From contig JAGAIK010000412.1 in the NCBI GenBank assembly GCA_017626625.1, positions 1-6,623 of the forward strand: a stretch of DNA of 6,623 bases. The letters run 5' to 3'. This stretch comes from Roseburia sp. GTDB taxonomy: Bacteria; Bacillota; Clostridia; Lachnospirales; Lachnospiraceae. A model generated the notes under the pieces. The model was not told the origin of the DNA, ran no database searches, and was given only the letters and a program-made list of their open reading frames with translations. The number at the start of each line of letters is the position of its first letter. Positions within the stretch are counted from its first letter, which is position 1. Below, one piece after another: positions 1-5,664 of this stretch. Both the position numbers and the translations under genes were made by a program.

Positions 1-25
1 AAATTACTATAGTTCGCAACAACGG

Positions 26-72
26 AAAAAATCGCTACAGCCCAGTAAATACAAGAGATGCAGCGATTTTTT
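26..72. terminator. Bidirectional intrinsic terminator at left edge
   Basis: Bases 26-36 (A-run then TCGCT) and 62-72 (AGCGA then T-run) are perfect 11-bp inverted complements around a 25-base loop. Six T residues follow the GC-containing stem on either strand, so it can end transcription both ways. On the minus strand it would close the unit whose last stop codon is at 171. On the plus strand one frame at the left edge ends in TAG at 10-12, so it may also serve a convergent gene lying off the window. That gene is not visible and is only inferred. Confidence 0.75.
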
Positions 73-82
73 CTTTTACTAA

Positions 83-159
83 CTGTCAAAGACGGGATTT
101 TAACACTTTTTTTAAATTTTTGTAAGAAAAAATTTGATTGACCTTACGCCCTTTGACAG
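83..159. repeat. Nested inverted repeats in the A/T-rich 3' region
   Basis: CTGTCAAAG at 83-91 is the exact reverse complement of CTTTGACAG at 151-159. Between them, AAATTTTT at 114-121 and AAAAATTT at 128-135 form a second 8-bp inverted repeat with a 6-base loop. The whole lies between the DUF454 stop codon and the terminator at 26-72. It may fold as a 3' untranslated structure. No gene, convincing promoter or mobile-element signature was found in it, and a 9-bp arm 60 bases from its partner is weak evidence alone. Confidence 0.35.
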
Positions 160-170
160 CCAAACCGTGG

Positions 171-566
171 TTACATCACGCTCTCCACATCTTCTTCCTT
201 TATGGTTTTTACCCCAAACACAAAATAGACGATATGGCAAATCCATACGACTGCAAGTATCACTCTCCCCACCGGAACACGCCCCATGGCGGCAAATCCG
301 ATTCCCATCAGCAGCGTTACGCTAAAGATAATCGTAGCCTTCGTACGCAGGGTCATACCCTTTTTCTTCACAAAAGATTCCAGATGCTTTTTATACATCT
401 TTGTCCCCACAAACCAGTCATGCAGTTTCTGTGAAGAATTGGCAAAAAAGAATACCGTTGCCAGAAAAAACGGCACCGTCGGCAAAATGGGCAGGGCAAT
501 GCCGATACAGCCCAGTACCATGCAGATACAGCCCAAGATTAAAAACAGCAGGTTTTTCAATTTCAT
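171..566 (-). CDS. DUF454 / YbaN-family inner membrane protein
   Basis: This 131-residue protein matches the small DUF454 (YbaN) membrane family in length and motifs; E. coli YbaN is of similar size. The N-terminus has a hydrophobic segment (about residues 5-25) running into the family hallmark LPILPTVPFF at 25-34. A second hydrophobic stretch follows, then ANSSQKLHDWF at 42-52, matching the family's A-SSP-xxH-W pattern. A basic loop (53-75) separates two more membrane segments, about 77-95 and 99-118. The acidic tail is short. No enzymatic function is established for the family. The start is fixed by GGAGG at about 574-578, seven bases upstream, and the ATG overlaps the TGA of the upstream gene (ATGA at 563-566), so the two are translationally coupled and probably work together. 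It is the last gene of the CydDC-like unit. Family assignment is secure; role is unknown. Confidence 0.9.
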   Translation of the reverse strand: MKLKNLLFLILGCICMVLGCIGIALPILPTVPFFLATVFFFANSSQKLHDWFVGTKMYKKHLESFVKKKGMTLRTKATIIFSVTLLMGIGFAAMGRVPVGRVILAVVWICHIVYFVFGVKTIKEEDVESVM

Positions 567-907
567 TTCGTTTCCTCCAATCGTCTCTTCTCCTTTTTCG
601 TTTCTATGACATGCCGGACTGCCGCCACCGGATGGTGAAACAGCATTCTGGGACCGGAAAACCGCATTACCTCCCGGATTTTCTCCCGCATATCCGGTTT
701 ATAACAGTGTACTTTACAATTCGAGCAGAAGGTTTTTGTCTCCATAAAAGGACATTTCTCACTGCGCTCTCTTGCATATTCCTCTAAGGCAGCGCAGTCT
801 GCACAAAGCCCTTTTCCTGTGCCATGTTTCTTTTTGCAGTACAGGGCAATCATCTGGGAAACCATCTCCTTCTCCCTCTCCCGTTTTGTCTGCACGTCTT
901 TTTTCAT
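563..907 (-). CDS. YgbA_NO family ('nitrous oxide-stimulated promoter') small cysteine-rich protein
   Basis: This 114-residue soluble protein is close in length to E. coli YgbA and has the family layout. A charged N-terminal helix leads into a cysteine-rich centre (C24, C35-x2-C38, C52-P, C61-x2-C64-x3-C68-Y-K-P). Then comes the conserved stretch MRFSGPRMLFHHPVAAVRH at about 81-99 and a basic tail. Seven cysteines in so small a cytosolic protein suggest metal or Fe-S binding, which is inference. In enterobacteria ygbA is a member of the NO-responsive NsrR regulon; the biochemical role is not settled. The ATG at 905-907 is preceded by TGGGGA at 915-920, about seven bases away. The gene follows the CydC-like gene after 110 bases and overlaps the DUF454 gene by 4 bases, so it probably belongs to the same transcript. 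Family call is strong; function is not known. Confidence 0.88.
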   Translation of the reverse strand: MKKDVQTKREREKEMVSQMIALYCKKKHGTGKGLCADCAALEEYARERSEKCPFMETKTFCSNCKVHCYKPDMREKIREVMRFSGPRMLFHHPVAAVRHVIETKKEKRRLEETK

Positions 908-987
908 GGATTCATCCCCACTTTTCTCTTTCTTATTTTCCCGACGGGATTTATCTCACTTTACCAGCTTCCTTCCACCTCATGTGA

Positions 988-1019
988 GACGGAACGGTTC
1001 CCGGGAACTCTCTCCCGTC
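988..1019 (-). promoter_or_regulatory. Intercistronic palindrome / hairpin after cydC
   Basis: GTTCCCGGGAAC at 997-1008 is a perfect 12-bp palindrome. It is enclosed by GACGG (988-992) and CCGTC (1015-1019), which are also complementary, so the region can form an interrupted stem starting inside the cydC stop codon. No T-run follows on the minus strand, so it is not a typical terminator. It could be a processing or mRNA-stabilising hairpin, or an operator for separate control of the two downstream genes. No clear -35/-10 pair was found in 908-1017. Confidence 0.45.
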
Positions 1020-2691
1020 AGCTTCTCCTTCCACCCGTCTTTGACAGGCTCTCCACGGAATACACTTTATCAGCAATCCGCATGGTGGAGGGGCGGTGGG
1101 ACACCAATACCACCGTCTTTCCGCTTCTCTCCCGGTGCAGCGACTTTAAAATCACCGCTTCGTTTAAGCTGTCCAGATTGCTGGTAGGCTCGTCTAACAG
1201 CAGGAACGGCGCATTGTGAAGAAAGGCACGGGCAAGACCTAACCGCTGGCGCTCCCCGCCGGAGAGGGTGTCTCCCAGCTCTCCTACCGCCGTATCATAA
1301 CCCTTTGGCAAACTCATGATAAAATCATGTACCGAAGCTTTTTTACACGCCTCCTCTATCTCCTCATCCGTTGCATCCAGCCTTGCAATCCGCAGATTAT
1401 TTCTGATACTGTCACAAAACAGGTGGGTTTCCTGTGTCACAAAACTCTCCATTTCCCGCAGATTTGCAGTGTTGATTTCTCCCACCGCCGTATCCGAGAT
1501 TTTCACAGAACCCTTCTGCACCTCCCAGAAACGCATAAACAACTTTAACAGGGTAGATTTTCCGCTGCCGCTCTTTCCGGCAATTCCTATCACCGCATTC
1601 TCCGGCAGTTCTAAGGACACATCTGTTAAAATCGTCTCATCACCATAGGAAAAGGTTACATTCTCTGCCGCCGCACCCTGAAAAGCAATCTCCTGTTTTC
1701 CTGTTATCTCCGCCACCACCGGAGTTTCCTCAAGAATATCTAACACACGGTTTCCTGCGGCAAAGGTATTCTGCAGTGTACTTCCTAAATTTGCCAGAGC
1801 CACGCAGGGACCAAAGGAACTCATAAGCGCCACCGTCGGAATCAGCACACCGGAAAAATCCACTGTTCCTGCCTGATACAATGCCGCCGAGGCAAAGAGC
1901 ATGGCAAGGTCAAAGAACAAAATCACCGTATTGGTCACCGCCATGTTGCGCCCAGAAGTCCTTTTCATCCGCTCTTCGTCTTTTGCCAAAGCGTCTGTCC
2001 TTTCATTCATTTCCCGCAGACGTTTTTCTCCCTGTCCGTACTGCAGCGTTTCGGAAAGTCCCCTTAAGCTGTCAAGAACAAAGCTGCTGAGTTCCCCCGA
2101 CTTCGTGCGGAACCGGATACCGTCATCGCCGCTGAGTTTTGAAGTCACAAGGGGAATTACAATCCCCACCACCAGATAAGCCACCAGAGCCAGCACACCC
2201 AGACCCCAGTGGAAGCTGCCGATAAACAGACACATAATTACCGTAAAGAAAAAGGCAATCGCCGCCGGGGAAATGGTATGGGCATAAAATACCTCCAGCA
2301 GTTCAATATCAGAGGTAATGACAGAAATCAGATTTCCCTTGTCCCTGCCCTCTAATTTTGCCGGGCAAAGCTTTCGCAACGCCCCAAATACCTTATCCCG
2401 GATAAGTGCCAGCAGCTTAAAGGCAATATAGTGATTGCACGCCTGCTCCGCATAGCGCAGAAATCCCCGCAGCAGCGCAAATACACAGACCGAAATAAAA
2501 ATCACCTGCAGAGAGAACGGCGTCTCCATTCCAAGCAAATCCAGTACCGCATAACCGCCGAAAATGGTGATAAAGGCGGCGCAGAGATGTCCCACCAGCC
2601 CCATAAAAACTGCCAGTACCATAAAACCTGCCAGGGGCTTCACCAGTCCCACCAGTTGCAGCATTACATTCCAACCGCTCCGTTTTTTCAT
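1018..2691 (-). CDS. cydC: CydC-like ABC exporter subunit (fused membrane and ATPase domains)
   Basis: This 557-residue half-transporter pairs with the upstream CydD-like subunit. The membrane domain (about 1-310) has hydrophobic segments near 21-43, 61-77, 139-160, 163-182, 251-272 and 277-298. It carries the CydC-type stretch RGFLRYAEQACNHYIAFK (75-92), followed by the KGNLISVITSDIELLEVFY region. The ATPase domain is complete: Walker A GKSGSGKST (372-380), Q-loop Q420, signature LSGGERQR (476-483), Walker B FLLLDEP (496-502), D-loop SNLD and H532. E. coli CydDC exports cysteine and glutathione and is needed for cytochrome bd assembly; the substrate here is unproven and no cydAB is visible. 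The ATG overlaps the cydD stop (ATGA, 2688-2691). The AAGGA lies only about two bases from the start, so coupled translation seems likely. The protein ends soon after the H-loop (DKVYSVESLSKTGGRRS), shorter than its partner. A generic lipid or drug exporter remains possible. Confidence 0.85.
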   Translation of the reverse strand: MKKRSGWNVMLQLVGLVKPLAGFMVLAVFMGLVGHLCAAFITIFGGYAVLDLLGMETPFSLQVIFISVCVFALLRGFLRYAEQACNHYIAFKLLALIRDKVFGALRKLCPAKLEGRDKGNLISVITSDIELLEVFYAHTISPAAIAFFFTVIMCLFIGSFHWGLGVLALVAYLVVGIVIPLVTSKLSGDDGIRFRTKSGELSSFVLDSLRGLSETLQYGQGEKRLREMNERTDALAKDEERMKRTSGRNMAVTNTVILFFDLAMLFASAALYQAGTVDFSGVLIPTVALMSSFGPCVALANLGSTLQNTFAAGNRVLDILEETPVVAEITGKQEIAFQGAAAENVTFSYGDETILTDVSLELPENAVIGIAGKSGSGKSTLLKLFMRFWEVQKGSVKISDTAVGEINTANLREMESFVTQETHLFCDSIRNNLRIARLDATDEEIEEACKKASVHDFIMSLPKGYDTAVGELGDTLSGGERQRLGLARAFLHNAPFLLLDEPTSNLDSLNEAVILKSLHRERSGKTVVLVSHRPSTMRIADKVYSVESLSKTGGRRS

Positions 2692-4427
2692 CTTCCTTCA
2701 CCGTCCTTTCCGTAGTTTTCCAGACTTTGCTGGGTATTCCACAAGTTTGCGTAGACGCCGCCCTGTGCCAGCAGCTCTTCATGGGAGCCCGCTTCACAGA
2801 CCTTTCCCTGCTCCATCACATAAATGTTATCGGAATCCGTCACATTAGCAAGTCTGTGGGAAATCAGAATAACCGTTTTCGTTTTTGCCAGACGGCGGAT
2901 TTCCTCCATAATATCGTTTTCACTCTCCACATCAATATTAGACGTTGCTTCATCAAAAATGTAAACCGGACCGTCATGCAAAAGCGCCCTTGCCAATGCC
3001 AGACGCTGACGCTGTCCGCCGGAGAAATTTGACGCATTTTCTGCAAGATAAGTGTCAAGTCCTTTCTCCTCTCGCAGGAAATCCGCCAATTTGGTGCGCT
3101 CTAAGACAGACCACAACTCTTCCTCTGACGCTTCCGGCTTTCCCATCCGCAGATTTTCCTCCACCGTACCCTTAAACAGGTAATTCTGGTGGCTGATATA
3201 CGTAAATTTCTCCATCAGGTCCGCTTCATTGACGGCGGACAACTCCGTCCCGCCCACTGTAACGCTTCCGGTGTACCCCTGATTCCGTCCCATGAGAATC
3301 GCCGCCATGGTGGATTTTCCACAGCCGGATTCTCCCACGATAGAGGTAAAAGAACCCTCCGGAAACTTCATATCCACGCCGTGCAGAATTTCCCGTTCCG
3401 GTTCATAGGAAAAATGCAGGTTCTTACATTCGATGGAACAATCCGCCGGAACCGATGCGCTTTTTTCCTCCGTCTCCGGCAAATCCAACAGCCGGAAAAT
3501 CTTATCACTGGCTGCCATGCCGTTCATGGCAATATGGAAAAAGGAACCTAACTGCCGCATGGGAATGAAAAAGTCCGCCGCCAACAGAATAATCAACAGA
3601 CAGCCCCCAAGGGAAACATTACCTTTGGCATACTGTGTGGCTGCCATAATCACCCCCAGTGCCGCTCCTCCGTAGGCAATCAAATCCATAATCGTAATAG
3701 AATTAAGCTGCATTGTCAGAACCTTCATGGTAATCCGGCGGAAATTTTCCGATTCCCGGTTCATTTCCTCATGTTTAAAAGCGTCCGCCTGATAAATTTT
3801 CAATGTCGTCAAGCCCTGCAGATTTTCCAGAAAAGTATCCCCCAGAGCGGTATACTGTCCCCAGTAATTTGCCAGCAGCTTTTTTGCCCAGGTCTGCACC
3901 GCCGCAATGGCAACAGGTATTAACGGCACACAGACTAACAGCACCACCGCAGCGGGCACATTGACAAAACAAAGATACACAAACAGGGTAAAGGGTGCTA
4001 ACATGGCATAAAAAAACTGGGGCAGATACGCTCCAAAATAAGTCTCTAACTGGTCTACCCCCTCCACGGCAACCTGCACTACCTCACTGGTCTGCACCTG
4101 CTCCTGATAGGAAGTTCCCAGTTTTAAAAGCTTCCTGTAAATTTTCTCCCGCAGCGTCCTTTTCACTGCTTTGGAAGAAAGAGATCCCCTGCGGGATGCC
4201 CCTGTGGTACAGACAAAACGGACAATAACCGCAGCAACCGCCAGCACCGCTGTTTTAACCATGCTGCTTTTATCCGCCGTTCCCGTAACCAGTGCCGCCA
4301 ACAAAGCGGTAATCCCTGTCATCATGGCGATGTTTGCCACCAGGGAACACCATTGCAGCAGGACGTTTCCTGCAATATACTTCTTACTTTCGCTGACCGT
4401 TCCTATCAGCCGACGATTTATCATCAT
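2688..4427 (-). CDS. cydD: CydD-like ABC exporter subunit (fused membrane and ATPase domains)
   Basis: This 579-residue half-transporter is the first gene of the unit. Its membrane domain (about 1-310) includes the CydD-like run TSEVVQVAVEGVDQLETYFG (113-132) and YLPQFFYAMLAPFTLFVYL. In characterised CydD proteins this region reads TGEL-x-EGVDALDGYFARYLPQ or similar. Hydrophobic segments lie near 20-45, 56-74, 135-155, 158-177, 243-262 and 271-291. The ATPase domain is intact: Walker A GESGCGKST (365-373), Q-loop Q414, signature FSGGQRQR (468-475), Walker B VYIFDEA (488-494), SNID D-loop, H524, and the usual tail GKVCEAGSHEELL. Two ATGs stand in tandem (4425-4427 and 4422-4424); the first is chosen because GGAG lies seven bases upstream. 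A heterodimer with the next gene is expected, exporting a thiol such as cysteine or glutathione if function follows E. coli. The family resemblance is clear; the substrate is inferred. Confidence 0.86.
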   Translation of the reverse strand: MMINRRLIGTVSESKKYIAGNVLLQWCSLVANIAMMTGITALLAALVTGTADKSSMVKTAVLAVAAVIVRFVCTTGASRRGSLSSKAVKRTLREKIYRKLLKLGTSYQEQVQTSEVVQVAVEGVDQLETYFGAYLPQFFYAMLAPFTLFVYLCFVNVPAAVVLLVCVPLIPVAIAAVQTWAKKLLANYWGQYTALGDTFLENLQGLTTLKIYQADAFKHEEMNRESENFRRITMKVLTMQLNSITIMDLIAYGGAALGVIMAATQYAKGNVSLGGCLLIILLAADFFIPMRQLGSFFHIAMNGMAASDKIFRLLDLPETEEKSASVPADCSIECKNLHFSYEPEREILHGVDMKFPEGSFTSIVGESGCGKSTMAAILMGRNQGYTGSVTVGGTELSAVNEADLMEKFTYISHQNYLFKGTVEENLRMGKPEASEEELWSVLERTKLADFLREEKGLDTYLAENASNFSGGQRQRLALARALLHDGPVYIFDEATSNIDVESENDIMEEIRRLAKTKTVILISHRLANVTDSDNIYVMEQGKVCEAGSHEELLAQGGVYANLWNTQQSLENYGKDGEGR

Positions 4428-4456
4428 ACGTATGCTCCGCCTTTCTTTCGCTTGTA

Positions 4457-4475
4457 TTTCCAGTCATTCTGGAAA
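4457..4475 (-). promoter_or_regulatory. Leader hairpin upstream of cydD
   Basis: TTTCCAG (4457-4463) and CTGGAAA (4469-4475) form a perfect 7-bp stem with a 5-base loop, about 30 bases before the cydD start codon. In the mRNA it would sit just upstream of the ribosome binding site. No T-run follows, so it is not a terminator. It may be a protein-binding or mRNA-stability element, or a DNA operator. Confidence 0.4.
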
Positions 4476-4484
4476 CAAATTCCT

Positions 4485-4516
4485 TTTATTAGTTTTACCT
4501 CACATTTATTAGTTTT
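4485..4516 (-). repeat. Two identical 12-bp direct repeats in the cydD leader
   Basis: TTTATTAGTTTT occurs exactly at 4485-4496 and again at 4505-4516, 20 bp apart, about two turns of the DNA helix. A third TTAGT sits at 4526-4530 within the palindrome next to the promoter. Identical, helically phased copies just downstream of a promoter are typical of a regulator binding site. The regulator is not identifiable from the sequence. Confidence 0.5.
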
Positions 4517-4518
4517 TT

Positions 4519-4529
4519 CTAACCGTTAG
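4519..4529 (-). promoter_or_regulatory. Palindromic operator candidate over the transcription start
   Basis: CTAAC-C-GTTAG is an 11-base perfect palindrome with a single central base. It lies directly downstream of the -10 box and is centred near base 4524, close to where the transcript should begin. A repressor bound here would block initiation. It is too short to assign to a regulator family. Confidence 0.5.
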
Positions 4530-4531
4530 TC

Positions 4532-4561
4532 ATTATAACAGCATAGGAGCCAAAAAGTAAA
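4532..4561 (-). promoter_or_regulatory. Promoter of the cydD-cydC-ygbA-DUF454 unit
   Basis: On the minus strand a perfect TATAAT -10 box (4532-4537) is preceded by TGT, giving the extended -10 form TGnTATAAT. An 18-bp spacer separates it from TTTACT (4556-4561), which matches the -35 consensus at four of six positions. This predicts a start near 4525 and a leader of about 98 bases before the cydD ATG. The promoter lies just after the terminator of the DUF3737 gene, supporting an independent transcription unit. Confidence 0.78.
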
Positions 4562-4574
4562 GACCAAAATAGCG

Positions 4575-4609
4575 AAAAAAGAAAGCTGTCCTGTTTAAGA
4601 ACAACTTTC
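4575..4609 (-). terminator. Intrinsic terminator of the DUF3737 gene
   Basis: Read on the minus strand, GAAAGTTGTTC (4609-4599) pairs over 11 positions, including two wobble pairs, with GGACAGCTTTC (4591-4581) around a 7-base loop. A run of six T follows (4580-4575). It begins about 20 bases after the TAA at 4629-4631. This is a textbook Rho-independent terminator. Confidence 0.88.
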
Positions 4610-4628
4610 CCCTTGTCAGATCAAATAG

Positions 4629-5486
4629 TTACGCTCTCACCACCACGTTTCCGGTACACTCCATCACCGCATCTTCCATAATAATTTCTCCTACGCTGTC
4701 CACCGTAATGGTTCCCGCTTTCGGATTTTTTATAGACAGCACATTTCCCCGGATATCCGCTTCCACCTCGGAGTATTCAAACGCCAAATCCGTCTCCTCC
4801 ATGGTGCAGTTTACCAGCTTTAGATTTTTACAGTAGCACAGGGGCTGGGTGCCGATGATTTTGCAGTTTATCAATGTCAGTCCATCGGAAAACCACGCCA
4901 GATACTCTCCCTTTACCACGCTGTCTTTTACCGTAACATTTTTGCTGTGCCAGAAAGCGTCCTTGGTGTCTAAGTTGCAGTTTTCGATGGTAAGGTTCTC
5001 CATATACTGGAAGGAATATTTTCCCGTCATGGTCACATTCGAAAGAGCCACATTTTTACTGTCAAAGAAAATATACTCCGAATGAATGGTCGTTTCCTTC
5101 ATCTCCACATCACTGCATTTCCAGCCAAATTCCGTGGAACTGATGTCACAGCCCTCTATCTGAATATCGCTGCACTCCCTCACGGCTTTGATGCCATGGA
5201 GCCTGCAATCGGTTATCCTGCCATGGTCTGCATACCACAGCGCCGCCCTGGTCAGCTCGTCCATGGAAGAGCCCGTAAGCTCAAAACCCTTCACATGCCA
5301 CATGGGATATCTTAAGGAAAAACTGCAATGCTCCACCGCAATATTTCCCGCCTCCTTCAACACGGATTCCCCATCTGCCGGACCCGCAAAAATGCAGTCC
5401 TTCACCAGCCCGTTCTGTAAATGGTACAACGCCCGCTCTTCGTCAAACTGTTCTCCGATTATCTGCTTTTCATCTGTATGTTTCAT
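4629..5486 (-). CDS. DUF3737 family protein, predicted right-handed beta-helix
   Basis: This 285-residue protein has the DUF3737 N-terminal pattern: FDEERALYHLQNGLVKDCIF (14-33), DGESVLKEAGNI (38-49), then LRYPMWHVKGFEL and AALWYADHGRITDCRL. Residues 105-237 are seven consecutive 19-residue repeats (starting at 105, 124, 143, 162, 181, 200 and 219). Each reads roughly C/S-K/S-N/D-V/L-x-hydrophobic, with a polar or Cys residue near position 9 and an aromatic near positions 17-19. Such spacing fits the coils of a parallel beta-helix, like pectate-lyase-type folds, but no catalytic residues can be assigned. There is no signal peptide or membrane segment, so it is probably cytosolic. There are twelve cysteines. 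The ATG is supported by GGAGG (5493-5497), six bases upstream. The gene has its own promoter and terminator. Family is secure; function is unknown. Confidence 0.9.
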   Translation of the reverse strand: MKHTDEKQIIGEQFDEERALYHLQNGLVKDCIFAGPADGESVLKEAGNIAVEHCSFSLRYPMWHVKGFELTGSSMDELTRAALWYADHGRITDCRLHGIKAVRECSDIQIEGCDISSTEFGWKCSDVEMKETTIHSEYIFFDSKNVALSNVTMTGKYSFQYMENLTIENCNLDTKDAFWHSKNVTVKDSVVKGEYLAWFSDGLTLINCKIIGTQPLCYCKNLKLVNCTMEETDLAFEYSEVEADIRGNVLSIKNPKAGTITVDSVGEIIMEDAVMECTGNVVVRA

Positions 5487-5527
5487 TGGAAGCCTCCATT
5501 TATATCATTTCTTTTTCATTGCTTTTT

Positions 5528-5536
5528 ATTGTAGCA
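5528..5536 (-). promoter_or_regulatory. Extended -10 promoter of the DUF3737 gene
   Basis: The minus strand reads TGCTACAAT here: a -10 box (5528-5533) matching TATAAT at five of six positions, with the TGn extension. No good -35 box is found at 16-18 bp (TGGTAA is the nearest), so the extended -10 would carry recognition. Start of transcription is expected near 5521, about 35 bases before the ATG. Confidence 0.55.
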
Positions 5537-5578
5537 CTATTTTACGGTTTTTACCAGTATGACAGCCCATTCCTCTAT

Positions 5579-5595
5579 CGCTGAACTGCGCTGAA
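5579..5595. repeat. Short direct repeat upstream of the DUF3737 promoter
   Basis: CGCTGAA occurs at 5579-5585 and 5589-5595, a 10-bp period that places both copies on the same face of the helix, upstream of the presumed promoter. It could be an activator site, but seven bases is short and chance is a fair explanation. Confidence 0.25.
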
Positions 5596-5618
5596 ACCGT
5601 CGTCATTCTGCAACATAC

Positions 5619-5654
5619 AAAAGGTCAGCACAGTACCCACTGCGTTGACCTTTT
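5619..5654. terminator. Symmetrical terminator after the FkbM-family gene
   Basis: AAAAGGTCA (5619-5627) pairs with TGACCTTTT (5646-5654), and CAGT (5631-5634) pairs with ACTG (5639-5642) around a 4-base loop, with a small internal mismatch between. The hairpin starts ten bases after the TAA at 5665-5667. Each strand ends in only four T, so it can act in either direction but the T-run is modest. It separates the FkbM-family gene from the DUF3737 gene. Confidence 0.78.
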
Positions 5655-5664
5655 ATAAAAGCAG

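Noticed and set aside
84..127. Minus-strand promoter in the A/T-rich left region (CTTACA - 18 - TAAAAT, or TTGACA at 84-89)
   Set aside because: A/T-rich DNA yields such matches easily, and any transcript would meet the terminator at 26-72 almost at once.
138..1219. Plus-strand open frames of about 98-131 codons opposite the DUF454, YgbA_NO and cydC genes
   Set aside because: They are antisense to well-recognised genes and lack good ribosome binding sites. Their translations show no family pattern and are rich in Pro, Ser, His and Phe, as expected from reading a coding strand backwards.
2417..2797. Minus-strand 126-codon frame spanning the cydD-cydC junction
   Set aside because: It is an alternative frame through two genes whose frames carry complete ABC motifs; its translation is Gly/Ala/Cys-rich without recognisable features.
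4385..4467. Possible leader peptide starting at ATG 4465-4467 and overlapping the cydD start
   Set aside because: The frame is open for about two dozen codons but the nearest AAGGA is too far upstream, and the sequence has no run of a single amino acid as in attenuators.
4591..4604. Rex-like redox operator (minus strand TTGTTCTTAAACAG)
   Set aside because: It matches the Rex consensus only partly and is fully explained as the inner stem and loop of the terminator.
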